Shown here: positions 9,239-17,266 of the stretch, in pieces
How positions within the stretch are numbered: position 1 is the first letter of the stretch
Layout of the letters: every line of letters begins with the position of its first letter
Assembly: GCF_014077505.1 (NCBI RefSeq)
Contig: NZ_JACGWA010000007.1
Location: forward strand, 1-64,000
Direction: 5' to 3'
From: Colwellia sp. BRX10-3
Lineage (GTDB): Bacteria; Pseudomonadota; Gammaproteobacteria; Enterobacterales; Alteromonadaceae
DNA length: 64,000 nucleotides
The notes under the pieces: generated by a model
The model's input: the letters and a program-made list of their open reading frames with translations, nothing else
What the model was told of the DNA's origin: nothing
Databases searched by the model: none
Made by a program: the position numbers and the translations under genes

Positions 9239-11191
9239 ATGAGTGTTGTTGAACATGCGTTTTCACATCAAGGTGCATTAGCGAAAGCCATTAATGGTTT
9301 TTCACCACGCCAAGCTCAGCTTGATATGGCATTGGAAGTCGCTAAAGCTATTGAGCAAAAAAGTTCGCTCATTGTTGAAGCGGGTACAGGTACTGGCAAA
9401 ACATTTGCCTACTTAATTCCAGCACTATTGGCTAACAAAGCTAATGCGGAAAATAATGCCGGGCAGATAAAAATTATTGTCTCAACCGGGACTAAAAACC
9501 TACAAGAACAATTATTTCATAAAGACTTACCTTTAATTCGCAAAGCACTTGTTAGCAATGCGCAAGTGGCGTTATTAAAAGGTAGGGCTAACTACCTTTG
9601 TATCTATCGTTTAGAACAATATCAACAATCGCGCGGCCAACTTGACGCGCAAACATTAGCCGATTTTGTCAAAGTACGTGCTTGGGCAAATGGCACACAC
9701 AGTGGCGATATTGGAGAATTGGTTAATGTTACAGAAGGCTCACCAGTATTCCCATTCGTTACCAGTACGGTTGATAATTGTCTCGCAAAAGATTGCCCCA
9801 ATATTGAAGATTGTTATTTAATTAAAGCGCGAACAAAAGCCATAGATGCTGATTTAGTGGTGGTAAATCATCATTTATTTTTTGCTGATATGGCCCTAAA
9901 GGACAGCGGTTTTGGTGAATTAATTCCCAAAGCTGACGTCATGATTTTTGATGAAGCGCATCAAATAGCTGACATTGCCAGTGAATACTTTGGCGAGGCG
10001 TTTTCTACTCGGCAGATGCTTGATCTTTGTAGTGATGTTTTACAAGTTTACCGAACAGAATTAACTGACGTAAAACAACTGGCAAAGGCAGCAGAAAAAC
10101 TGTTAAAAACCAGTCAAGAATTTCGTTTGTTATTTAATTATGATCCTGAACGTGGCAACTGGCGAGAAAAGCATCAGCAACAGCAATTTGCTAATGCTTT
10201 TAAACTATTAAAAATTGACTTAGATTTTCTTTATCAAGTGATCAAACTCTGTGTTTCTCGCAATGAGGCTATCGATAATTGTTTTGACCGAGCCGTAAAT
10301 TTATTAAGTCAATATGAAATAATGGCCGATGTAGATGCCATGGGCATGAGTTTTTGGTATGAAACCACGCCACGCCATGTTGTGTTACATAAAACGCCGT
10401 TATCGGTTGCAGATAAGTTTGGCACTTACGTGAAAGAGTCAGGTGCTGGCTGGATATTTACCTCAGCGACCCTGGCTGTAGATGGCGCATTCAAACATTT
10501 CTCTAGCCATTTAGGCCTTGAAGATTCAGCGAGTTTATTACTCGATAGCCCATTCGATTATGCTAAACAGTCTCAATTAATAATACCGCGTTATTTGCCT
10601 GCCGCTAACGATATGAACCGAGCTAAAGCATTAAGTGAGCTTGCTATTCCCTTAATTGAAGCCTGTGCTGGCGCGTGTTTTATGTTGTTTACCAGTTACC
10701 GTGTTATGCATCAGGTAGCTGAGTTATTAACCGAGAGCATTGATAATCCATTATTAGTGCAAGGGCAGATGGGTAAGCGAAAATTACTAGAAGAGTTTGT
10801 TGAGCAAGACAGCGCGATATTATTAGCTACGGCAAGTTTTTGGGAAGGTGTCGATGTGCGCGGTGACAAACTTACCTGTGTGATCATCGACAAATTACCT
10901 TTTGCTTCACCGAACGATCCTTTGTTACAAGCACGTAGTGAAGATGTAAAACGACAAGGTAAAGACCCGTTTGCCGAAATTCAATTACCGCAAGCCGTAA
11001 TTGCTTTAAAACAAGGAGTAGGGCGTTTAATTCGTGATGTGAATGACAATGGTATTCTTGTTATATGTGATGACAGACTGGTTAATCGCCCTTATGGCGA
11101 AGTTTTTCTTAAGAGCTTACCTGATATGAAACGCAGTCGAGATGTTAACCAAGCAGCAACATTTTTAGCACAACTTGTAGCGCGCGAATAA
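9239..11191 (+). CDS. yoaA: DinG/XPD-family ATP-dependent DNA helicase YoaA
   Basis: This is a superfamily 2 iron-sulfur helicase acting on damaged or stalled DNA; E. coli YoaA works with the HolC clamp-loader subunit. Visible are Walker A in VEAGTGTGKTFAYL (~residues 46-59), four cysteines of the Fe-S domain (YLC, then CLAKDCPNIEDC, ~119-200), the DEAH box in MIFDEAHQIA (~240), and motif VI in QGVGRLIRD (~595). At 650 aa it fits YoaA (636 in E. coli) better than DinG (~716). Its order before tsaB matches the yoaA-tsaB (yeaZ) neighbourhood of E. coli. I see no LexA box upstream. Confidence 0.93.
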   Translation: MSVVEHAFSHQGALAKAINGFSPRQAQLDMALEVAKAIEQKSSLIVEAGTGTGKTFAYLIPALLANKANAENNAGQIKIIVSTGTKNLQEQLFHKDLPLIRKALVSNAQVALLKGRANYLCIYRLEQYQQSRGQLDAQTLADFVKVRAWANGTHSGDIGELVNVTEGSPVFPFVTSTVDNCLAKDCPNIEDCYLIKARTKAIDADLVVVNHHLFFADMALKDSGFGELIPKADVMIFDEAHQIADIASEYFGEAFSTRQMLDLCSDVLQVYRTELTDVKQLAKAAEKLLKTSQEFRLLFNYDPERGNWREKHQQQQFANAFKLLKIDLDFLYQVIKLCVSRNEAIDNCFDRAVNLLSQYEIMADVDAMGMSFWYETTPRHVVLHKTPLSVADKFGTYVKESGAGWIFTSATLAVDGAFKHFSSHLGLEDSASLLLDSPFDYAKQSQLIIPRYLPAANDMNRAKALSELAIPLIEACAGACFMLFTSYRVMHQVAELLTESIDNPLLVQGQMGKRKLLEEFVEQDSAILLATASFWEGVDVRGDKLTCVIIDKLPFASPNDPLLQARSEDVKRQGKDPFAEIQLPQAVIALKQGVGRLIRDVNDNGILVICDDRLVNRPYGEVFLKSLPDMKRSRDVNQAATFLAQLVARE

Positions 11192-11329
11192 AGTTGCTCA
11201 CAATTAAAGCATGCTTTAGTTCACACTAGTAGATTTCAAGCCCGCCAGTGTTAAAGTTTTCTGGGATTAACATAAAATAATGTTAAACTCGCCCGATAAA
11301 TAACGAAGTAATCTTAAAAGGTTTTTGAC

Positions 11330-12016
11330 GTGAATTTTTTGGCCATCGATGCCTCAACTGAAGCTTGTTCAGTAGCAATTAAATATAATGATAAACAGTT
11401 TAGCGAATATGAACTGTGTCCCCAGTCACATAGCTTGCGTTTACTGCCGATGATCGACAGCGTGTTAAAGCAGGCTAATGTTAAGCTAACTGAACTTGAC
11501 GGTATTATTTTTGGCCAAGGCCCTGGTAGTTTTACCGGCGTGCGAATTGGTATTGGTGTAACCCAAGGTTTAGCATTTTCAGCAGAGTTGTCTGCACGGG
11601 GTGTTTCTACTTTACAAGCGATGGCTCAGCAAGCATTCGACAATAAAGGTGAGGGCAAAGTTATTGCAGCAATAGATGCCCGCATGTCAGAAGTTTATAC
11701 CTGCTACTTTGAAGTTGACGAACAAGGGATTATGCAAGCTAAAACTGAAGAAACGGTGTTAAAACCTGAGTTTGTTGCTCAGTACTATCAAGACCTAGCA
11801 TTACCGGCTTATGGTGTTGGCACAGGTTGGGATGCTTACCCTGAATTATCTGCATTAAAATCAAATGCTGATTCGCCTGAAATTTTGTTTCCAACTGCTG
11901 TGGCTATGTTAACACTTGGGCAAGTGGATTTTGCTCAACATTGTGTTGACGCTGAACACGCACAACCTAAATACGTTCGCGATACGGTTTCTTGGAAAAA
12001 GCTTCCTGGAAGATAA
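11330..12016 (+). CDS. tsaB: tRNA threonylcarbamoyladenosine biosynthesis protein TsaB
   Basis: TsaB (YeaZ) is the inactive ASKHA-fold partner that scaffolds TsaD and TsaE in making t6A at position 37 of ANN-decoding tRNAs. The N-terminal phosphate-like loop LAIDASTEACSVAI and the conserved GPGSFTGVRIG segment (~residues 63-75) are diagnostic. The length of 228 aa is normal. The start is GTG, preceded by AAAAGG. It follows yoaA as in enterobacteria. Confidence 0.95.
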   Translation: MNFLAIDASTEACSVAIKYNDKQFSEYELCPQSHSLRLLPMIDSVLKQANVKLTELDGIIFGQGPGSFTGVRIGIGVTQGLAFSAELSARGVSTLQAMAQQAFDNKGEGKVIAAIDARMSEVYTCYFEVDEQGIMQAKTEETVLKPEFVAQYYQDLALPAYGVGTGWDAYPELSALKSNADSPEILFPTAVAMLTLGQVDFAQHCVDAEHAQPKYVRDTVSWKKLPGR

Positions 12017-12194
12017 CGCAAATTTGATAGAGCTTTAGTTTTAATTATTGCTCTTTTATAAGCTACTCACATTGGCTGATTTTACTCTACCCAATTATAT
12101 TTAATGTAAATTAAGGTCGCTGGTTTATTAACTTTGAGTTTAGTTTGATAAAAAGTAGTGTTCACCCTGACGAGAATTTGTTAAATTAACTTTT

Positions 12195-12617
12195 ATGCAA
12201 GTCAATAATTCTGTCAATTTAGCATCCCAAGCTGCCATAGCCTTGGGAAACAGCACCTCTGTACCAGCTCAAGAGCAACGTACTAGAGCACTTGCGCGTG
12301 AGAATTTTAACTCTGCAGAACTTACCTCTGAAAATAATAAAACACAAAGTTCACAATCTGATGTTAACGCGCGCCAACGCCTTGATATTGATGAACAGGC
12401 TATTGCACTTATCGAACGTGAGCAATTGCCGCCGTCCAATAGTCGCAACAACGCACAACAAAGCTTTACGCCGAACAATCAGCAAAATAGCTACAATAGT
12501 GGTTATGATGCGCCATCGAGTCAAAATAAACTAGCAGTAGCTGCTTATCAGTCTGTTGGCGCTATTTCTCAGCGTGATAACATTCAACAAGTTTTTGGTG
12601 TTGATTTATTTGCCTGA
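12195..12617 (+). CDS. Uncharacterised Asn/Gln/Ser-rich protein
   Basis: I do not recognise this 140-aa protein. The first ~110 residues are hydrophilic and low complexity (Asn, Gln, Ser, Ala) and probably disordered. The last ~30 (KLAVAAYQSVGAISQRDNIQ then QVFGVDLFA) look ordered and more constrained, with an amphipathic helix and a fixed hydrophobic C terminus. That pattern suggests a C-terminal docking motif on a flexible tail. There is no signal peptide. It slightly precedes the protease gene, whose upstream frame runs over its 3' end. Confidence 0.6.
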   Translation: MQVNNSVNLASQAAIALGNSTSVPAQEQRTRALARENFNSAELTSENNKTQSSQSDVNARQRLDIDEQAIALIEREQLPPSNSRNNAQQSFTPNNQQNSYNSGYDAPSSQNKLAVAAYQSVGAISQRDNIQQVFGVDLFA

Positions 12618-12660
12618 TTCATCGAATAAAAAATTTAATTCCTCCTCTGAAAAATCAACT

Positions 12661-13314
12661 ATGAGCTTTAGCCATAAATATAAATTTTGGCTGATGTTAT
12701 TAACAGCGTTAATTATTCTACAACTGCCAATTATATCCATTCCATTTAAATGGCTAGAAAGTTATTTTCATGAAATTAGCCACGGTTTAACCGCGCTGTT
12801 AACTGGTGGGAGTATCGTTCAAATTCAATTATTTCCTAATGGTGCTGGATTATGTACAACTCGTGGTGGCTCAGCGTTTTTTATTAGTTTGATGGGTTAT
12901 GGTGGCGCAATATTGTGGGGTACTTTATTATTCTACTTGGCTTCGAGCCATCAAAAAATTGCACAGGTTTGTTCTATTCTGCTGGTCGGGTTATTAGCGA
13001 GTAGTATATTGTTGTGGGTAAGAGATTTATTAACCTTATTTATTGTTTCAGTTTTGCTTATTTTAGTGCTAGCGAAAATAAAGTATTCATCACAAAAGTA
13101 CTTGCAAAAATCATTACAAGTAACAGGTTTATTAGTCTTACTTAATAGTTTGATGAGTCCGCTTTATTTACTAGATGGCCAAGCTCGTGGCGACGGTGCA
13201 GCCTTAGCGGATATTACCTATATTCCTGAAATAATTTGGGTTGTTATTTGGTTTTTAGCTGCATTGTTGGCAACCTACAAACTCAGTAAAATATCATTAC
13301 GCAGCACACGTTAG
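12661..13314 (+). CDS. M50-family (M50B-like) membrane metallopeptidase
   Basis: This is a predicted polytopic inner-membrane zinc protease. The HExxH signature is in YFHEISHGLTALLTGG near residue 38, at the end of the first membrane segment, followed by glycine-rich GYGGAILWGTLLFY and several further hydrophobic helices. A C-terminal LYLLDGQARGDGAALAD segment may supply the third metal ligand (Asp), as in the NPDG/LDG motifs of M50 proteases. I place the start at the ATG at 12661, giving 217 aa. Longer frames would overlap the upstream gene. The substrate is unknown. Confidence 0.75.
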   Translation: MSFSHKYKFWLMLLTALIILQLPIISIPFKWLESYFHEISHGLTALLTGGSIVQIQLFPNGAGLCTTRGGSAFFISLMGYGGAILWGTLLFYLASSHQKIAQVCSILLVGLLASSILLWVRDLLTLFIVSVLLILVLAKIKYSSQKYLQKSLQVTGLLVLLNSLMSPLYLLDGQARGDGAALADITYIPEIIWVVIWFLAALLATYKLSKISLRSTR

Positions 13315-13380
13315 CTTCTAGAACAACATTATCTTCATTTAAAACAAGCTATACCTTTGTCGGCTTATTAAAGGATTTTC

Positions 13381-14238
13381 ATGCCAACTTCTAACATATT
13401 TAAAACAATAGTATTCGATGTTAATGGACGAAAAATTAGCGGCTTAAGTAATGGTAATGTGCAGGGGAAATTGCTTTTATGCTTGCATGGCTGGCTCGAC
13501 AATGCTGCGAGCTTTGAACCCTTAATGCCACATTTGTCAAACTATCATGTTATTGCCATTGATTGGCCCGGACATGGCTTATCTGATCATCGAAGTGTTG
13601 ATGCTCATTATCATTTTTTAGATTGGGTGTCTGACTTAATCAATATATTTCGCTCACAACAGTGGCAAGCTATTGATATTGTTGGTCACTCTATGGGAGG
13701 AATGGTAGCGTCTGCGTTCGCAGCCGCATTTCCTGAACATGTGAAATCATTAACATTGATTGACTCCATCGGTTTGTTAACGTCCGACGAAATGACCACA
13801 ACCAAACAATTACGTAAAGGCTTGTTAAGCCGTTTATCGCAAAATACTAAAGTTAAAAAATATCATACTAGTCTTGATTCTGCGATTCAGGCGAGGGTGT
13901 TGGTGTCTGACTTAAGCCAAGCTAATGCCGCGTTAATTGTTAAGCGAGGTATTGAGCAAACAGAGTCTGGGTTTATTTGGCGCTCTGACAATCGTTTACG
14001 CTCGACTTCTCCATATCGGCTAAGCATGGCGCAAGCGAAGCAGCTTGTTGCAGATATAAGCATACCTGTGCAATTGCTTTATGGCAGTAAAGGCATGGAA
14101 ATGGTCACTGAAGGGCTAAAACACTTTGGCCCGTTGTTTAAAAAACTATCAGTACATAAATTGATTGGTGGACACCATGTTCACATGGAACAAGCTGAGC
14201 ATGCTGCTATGCTAATAAATGAGTTTATTCATCAGTAA
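13381..14238 (+). CDS. Alpha/beta-fold hydrolase
   Basis: This 285-aa protein is a serine hydrolase of the alpha/beta superfamily. The oxyanion-hole motif LHGWLDNAASF lies at ~34-44, the strand DWPGHGLSDH at ~61-70, the nucleophile elbow VGHSMGG centres on Ser104, and the candidate catalytic His is in GGHHVHMEQ near the C terminus. It has no signal peptide, so it is probably cytoplasmic. AAAGGA precedes the ATG. The substrate cannot be read from the sequence. The position just before fadD hints at ester or thioester metabolism, but the two are separated by a hairpin and operators. Confidence 0.85.
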   Translation: MPTSNIFKTIVFDVNGRKISGLSNGNVQGKLLLCLHGWLDNAASFEPLMPHLSNYHVIAIDWPGHGLSDHRSVDAHYHFLDWVSDLINIFRSQQWQAIDIVGHSMGGMVASAFAAAFPEHVKSLTLIDSIGLLTSDEMTTTKQLRKGLLSRLSQNTKVKKYHTSLDSAIQARVLVSDLSQANAALIVKRGIEQTESGFIWRSDNRLRSTSPYRLSMAQAKQLVADISIPVQLLYGSKGMEMVTEGLKHFGPLFKKLSVHKLIGGHHVHMEQAEHAAMLINEFIHQ

Positions 14239-14272
14239 GTTGATTAGCAAGGCTATCGCTAAGCTAATCAAC
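14239..14272 (+). terminator. Hairpin after the alpha/beta hydrolase
   Basis: A perfect 10-bp stem pairs GTTGATTAGC (14239-14248) with GCTAATCAAC (14263-14272), starting right at the stop codon. The T run (TTTTTTTT) comes about 14 nt later, so this is a non-canonical terminator at best. Confidence 0.5.
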
Positions 14273-14345
14273 AAAATTAATTCAGTTTTTTTTAGGTTAT
14301 TAAGCGTAAATTTCAATTAGTTCAACTAAAATAATTTTACTAATT

Positions 14346-14383
14346 ATCCAGTTAATTTAAACAAGTGTTTAAATTAACTGGAT
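14346..14383. promoter_or_regulatory. 17-bp-arm palindrome, PsrA-like operator upstream of fadD
   Basis: Arms of 17 bp are perfectly complementary around the spacer AAGT. The centre reads TAAACAAGTGTTTA, matching the AAAC-N4-GTTT core known for PsrA, the TetR-family fatty-acid-degradation regulator. No T run follows, arguing against a terminator. It is 68-105 bp upstream of fadD, and its right arm overlaps a FadR-like site. Confidence 0.6.
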
Positions 14384-14392
14384 TGACCAGTG
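14376..14392. promoter_or_regulatory. FadR-like operator upstream of fadD
   Basis: AACTGGATTGACCAGTG matches the enterobacterial FadR consensus AACTGGTCNGACCAGTT at all but three informative positions and keeps the TGG-N5-CCA core. It lies 59-75 bp before the fadD start. FadR represses fad genes until long-chain acyl-CoA is bound. Confidence 0.7.
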
Positions 14393-14450
14393 AAAATTTG
14401 ATAAAACTTATCATCAAATTAAGAATAAAAATATAAAGAGGAAATACACT

Positions 14451-16106
14451 GTGGAAAAAATTTGGCTTGAGAAGAGTTATCCTCCTGGCGTTCCATTTGA
14501 AATTGATCCTGATAAATACGCTTCAATTGTCGATATGTTCCATAAATACACCAAGGTTTATGCCGATCGTTCTGCCTTTATTAATATGGGTGCGGAAATT
14601 AGCTATCGTGAACTTGCTGAACAGGCAACTAGTTTTGCCGCCTATTTACAGCAAGATTTAGGTTTAGTGAAAGGCGATAAATTTGCCATTATGGTACCGA
14701 ACTGTTTGCAATACCCTATTGCACTCTTTGGCGCCTTGTTAGCTGGCTTAACCGTGGTGAATGTTAACCCGCTTTACACTGCACGTGAATTACAGCACCA
14801 ATTAAAAGACTCCAATACCAAAGCAATTTTGATTATTGAAAATTTTGCCAGTATTTTGGAAAAAGTCATTGATAACACACCGGTTGAAAAAGTTATTTTG
14901 ACTTCGCTTGGCGACCGCTTAGGCACAGTTAAAGGTACGATTGTTAACGGTGTAATTAAATACGTTAAAAAAATGATACCGGCTTTCAATCTTGCTAATA
15001 CCGAGCATTTTAATAAGGCGTTAGTAAAAGGTGCTAAGCTTTCATTTAAAGCGATTACGCTTACCGGTGAAGATTTAGCCTTCTTGCAATATACCGGTGG
15101 TACAACAGGTGTTTCAAAAGGTGCTATGTTAACCCATCGCAATATGGTTGCTAACTTAGAGCAAGCTAAAGCGGCGATTAAACCACAACTAGAAGAAGGT
15201 AAAGAACTGGTTGTCACTGCGTTACCGCTTTATCATATTTTTGCTTTAACGGCGAATTGCCTAACCTTTATTACTTTAGGTGGCACAAATTTATTGATCA
15301 CCAACCCGCGTGATATGCCTGGTTTTGTTAAAGAGCTAGCAAAATATGATTTTACGGCGATTACCGGTGTAAACACTTTATTCAATGGTTTAATAAATAC
15401 CCCAGGTTTTAGTGAACTAAATTTTTCTAATTTAAAATTATCACTAGGTGGTGGTATGGCTGTTCAACGCCCAGTTGCTGAAAAGTGGGAAAGTATCACG
15501 AAAACACGCTTGCTTGAAGGCTACGGTTTGACAGAATGTGCACCTTTAGTAACTATATGCCCATACAACCAAGCGCATTACAGTGGCACCATTGGTTTAC
15601 CAGCACCTTCAACAGATATTCGTATTGTTTTAGAAGATGGTAGTGATGCTAATGTTGGTGAAGCTGGAGAAATGTGGGTTAAAGGCCCACAAGTAATGAA
15701 AGGTTATTATAATCGTCAAGAAGCTACCGATGAAATTTTAAAAGATGGCTGGTTAGCAACAGGTGATATTGCCTGCATGGATGAGAATGGCTTTTTCAAA
15801 ATAGTGGACCGTAAAAAAGATATGATCATTGTCTCTGGCTTTAACGTCTTTCCAAATGAGATTGAAGAGGTAGTAGCAAGTCATGAAGGTGTATTAGAAG
15901 CTGCCGCGATTGGTGTTCCAAATGATGCTTCAGGTGAAGCGGTAAAACTATTTGTTGTTCGTAAAGACCCTAAATTAACCGAAAAAGAGTTGATTAGTCA
16001 TTGTCGTGAAAACTTAACCAGTTATAAAGTACCAAAAATTGTTGAGTTTCGTGATGAGTTGCCAAAAACTAACGTCGGTAAAATTTTACGACGTGAGCTA
16101 CGCTAA
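14451..16106 (+). CDS. fadD: Long-chain fatty acid-CoA ligase FadD
   Basis: FadD activates exogenous long-chain fatty acids to acyl-CoA at the inner membrane, coupled to FadL uptake. It is an ANL-superfamily enzyme with P-loop [13 protein letters not shown] (~residues 213-225), A5 motif [12 protein letters not shown]-binding WLATGDIA and the C-terminal domain hinge [20 protein letters not shown], ending [13 protein letters not shown]. Similarity to E. coli FadD extends over the whole length. The start is GTG, with AAAGAGGAAA upstream. Overlapping PsrA-like and FadR-like sites sit in its promoter region. Confidence 0.96.
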   Translation: MEKIWLEKSYPPGVPFEIDPDKYASIVDMFHKYTKVYADRSAFINMGAEISYRELAEQATSFAAYLQQDLGLVKGDKFAIMVPNCLQYPIALFGALLAGLTVVNVNPLYTARELQHQLKDSNTKAILIIENFASILEKVIDNTPVEKVILTSLGDRLGTVKGTIVNGVIKYVKKMIPAFNLANTEHFNKALVKGAKLSFKAITLTGEDLAFLQYTGGTTGVSKGAMLTHRNMVANLEQAKAAIKPQLEEGKELVVTALPLYHIFALTANCLTFITLGGTNLLITNPRDMPGFVKELAKYDFTAITGVNTLFNGLINTPGFSELNFSNLKLSLGGGMAVQRPVAEKWESITKTRLLEGYGLTECAPLVTICPYNQAHYSGTIGLPAPSTDIRIVLEDGSDANVGEAGEMWVKGPQVMKGYYNRQEATDEILKDGWLATGDIACMDENGFFKIVDRKKDMIIVSGFNVFPNEIEEVVASHEGVLEAAAIGVPNDASGEAVKLFVVRKDPKLTEKELISHCRENLTSYKVPKIVEFRDELPKTNVGKILRRELR

Positions 16107-16146
16107 AACAAATTTAGTTATATAGCTTTAAGTTAAAGTTACAGAA

Positions 16147-16172
16147 AAAAGGCCAACAGTTGTTGGCCTTTT
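16147..16172. terminator. Bidirectional terminator between fadD and yciK
   Basis: AAAAGGCCAACA pairs perfectly with TGTTGGCCTTTT around GT, with A and T tracts on the two sides, so it can serve fadD on the plus strand and yciK on the minus strand. Confidence 0.9.
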
Positions 16173-16248
16173 ATGTTCAGGATGAACAGTCAGTTTTTTT
16201 GTTCCAGACAAAAACTAAGTACCCAAGCTTAATGCATTAGCCTAATCA

Positions 16249-16986
16249 CTATTGTGCGTTTAACCTTTGACCATTAACTGCCTTACTGTCGTCTGCCATT
16301 AAATATACATAAAGTGGCATAATGTCTTCAGGAGAGGCAATGTCAGCTTTATTCTCAGCCGGATAAGCAACTGAACGCATATTTGTATTAGTGCTACCAG
16401 GGTTAATGGCATTGGCTCTAAGCGAGCTGTTTTCATATTCATCTGCGATAACTTGCATCATGCCTTCGGTAGCAAATTTAGAAACGCTATAAGCGCCCCA
16501 ATAAGCTTTACCTTTATTACCCACGCCTGAAGAGGTAAATACTAATGAAGAGCTTTTAGATTTCAATAGGATAGGTATTATTGCTTGAGCTAATAAAAAT
16601 TGTGCATTAACGTTGACTTGCATAACGTCTTGCCAAATTTGTTGATGAATTTGGTGAAATGGTGTTAACTCTCCTAATATAGAGGCATTTAGTAATGCCC
16701 CATCTAGCTGGCCAAATTGATTATCAATGGTGGCGGCTAAATCAATATAATTTTGTTTTGTTGCGCCTTTTAAATCAAGTGGCACAATAGCGGGTTCAGG
16801 GTAGCCCTTGGCGATAATTTCATCATAAACTGTTTCAAGTTTTGCCACAGTTTTACCTAATAAAATGACCGTAGCGCCAAGCTCTGCATAAGTTAATGCT
16901 GATTGGCGACCAATGCCTGCACCTGCACCTGTAATTAAAATGGTTTTATTTGCTAAAATTTGTGGTGTTATTGCGTAGTCAAACAT
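16249..16986 (-). CDS. yciK: Short-chain dehydrogenase/reductase, YciK family
   Basis: This is a classical SDR. The NAD(P) motif ILITGAGAGIGRQ lies at ~16-28, NAS replaces the usual NAG motif (LLNASILG), the catalytic Ser is in VFTSSGVG, and the YxxxK motif is in YSVSKFATEGMMQV. The ADEYENSSLRANAINPGSTNTNMR region closely follows E. coli YciK. At 245 aa it is typical. The physiological substrate of YciK is not known to me. It is transcribed divergently from the volA-like gene, so the FadR-like site between them could serve either. Confidence 0.88.
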   Translation of the reverse strand: MFDYAITPQILANKTILITGAGAGIGRQSALTYAELGATVILLGKTVAKLETVYDEIIAKGYPEPAIVPLDLKGATKQNYIDLAATIDNQFGQLDGALLNASILGELTPFHQIHQQIWQDVMQVNVNAQFLLAQAIIPILLKSKSSSLVFTSSGVGNKGKAYWGAYSVSKFATEGMMQVIADEYENSSLRANAINPGSTNTNMRSVAYPAENKADIASPEDIMPLYVYLMADDSKAVNGQRLNAQ

Positions 16987-17136
16987 ATGATTAATTGCTG
17001 AAAAAGTTTGTTAATAATTCTACTACTTTCACCGCTATGCTGACGAGTGTTTTTCGTTAGTATTCTACATTTGCGGAACAAAACAGTGAATAAATCAAAA
17101 AATCACTAGCACTTGATCTATTCTTGAGTTAAGTTT

Positions 17137-17153
17137 GACTGGTCGAACAAGTT
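17137..17153. promoter_or_regulatory. FadR-like operator upstream of the volA-like gene
   Basis: GACTGGTCGAACAAGTT agrees with the FadR consensus AACTGGTCNGACCAGTT at 13 of 16 informative positions, including the complete CTGGTC half. It lies 114-130 bp before the lipoprotein phospholipase start and 151-167 bp upstream of the divergent yciK start. Confidence 0.5.
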
Positions 17154-17266
17154 GAGGTTAATGCTAGGATAGGTATAAAAATCAACAATAATAATGCAAA
17201 TAATAAATATATGCTTAGTAAACAGCTAAGTTTATAAAAATAAAGACTAGACAGTGGGGAGATAAA

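Noticed and set aside
11267-11286. TTAACAT-N6-ATGTTAA inverted repeat before tsaB
   Set aside because: Short and A/T-rich, could arise by chance; no known operator fits it.
12556-12660. N-terminal extension of the M50-like protease
   Set aside because: It would overlap the upstream gene in another frame and adds an extra hydrophobic stretch not expected in the family; the ATG at 12661 is the simpler start.
14346-14383. Reading the fadD upstream palindrome as a terminator
   Set aside because: There is no T run after either arm and the stem is mainly A/T; an operator fits better.
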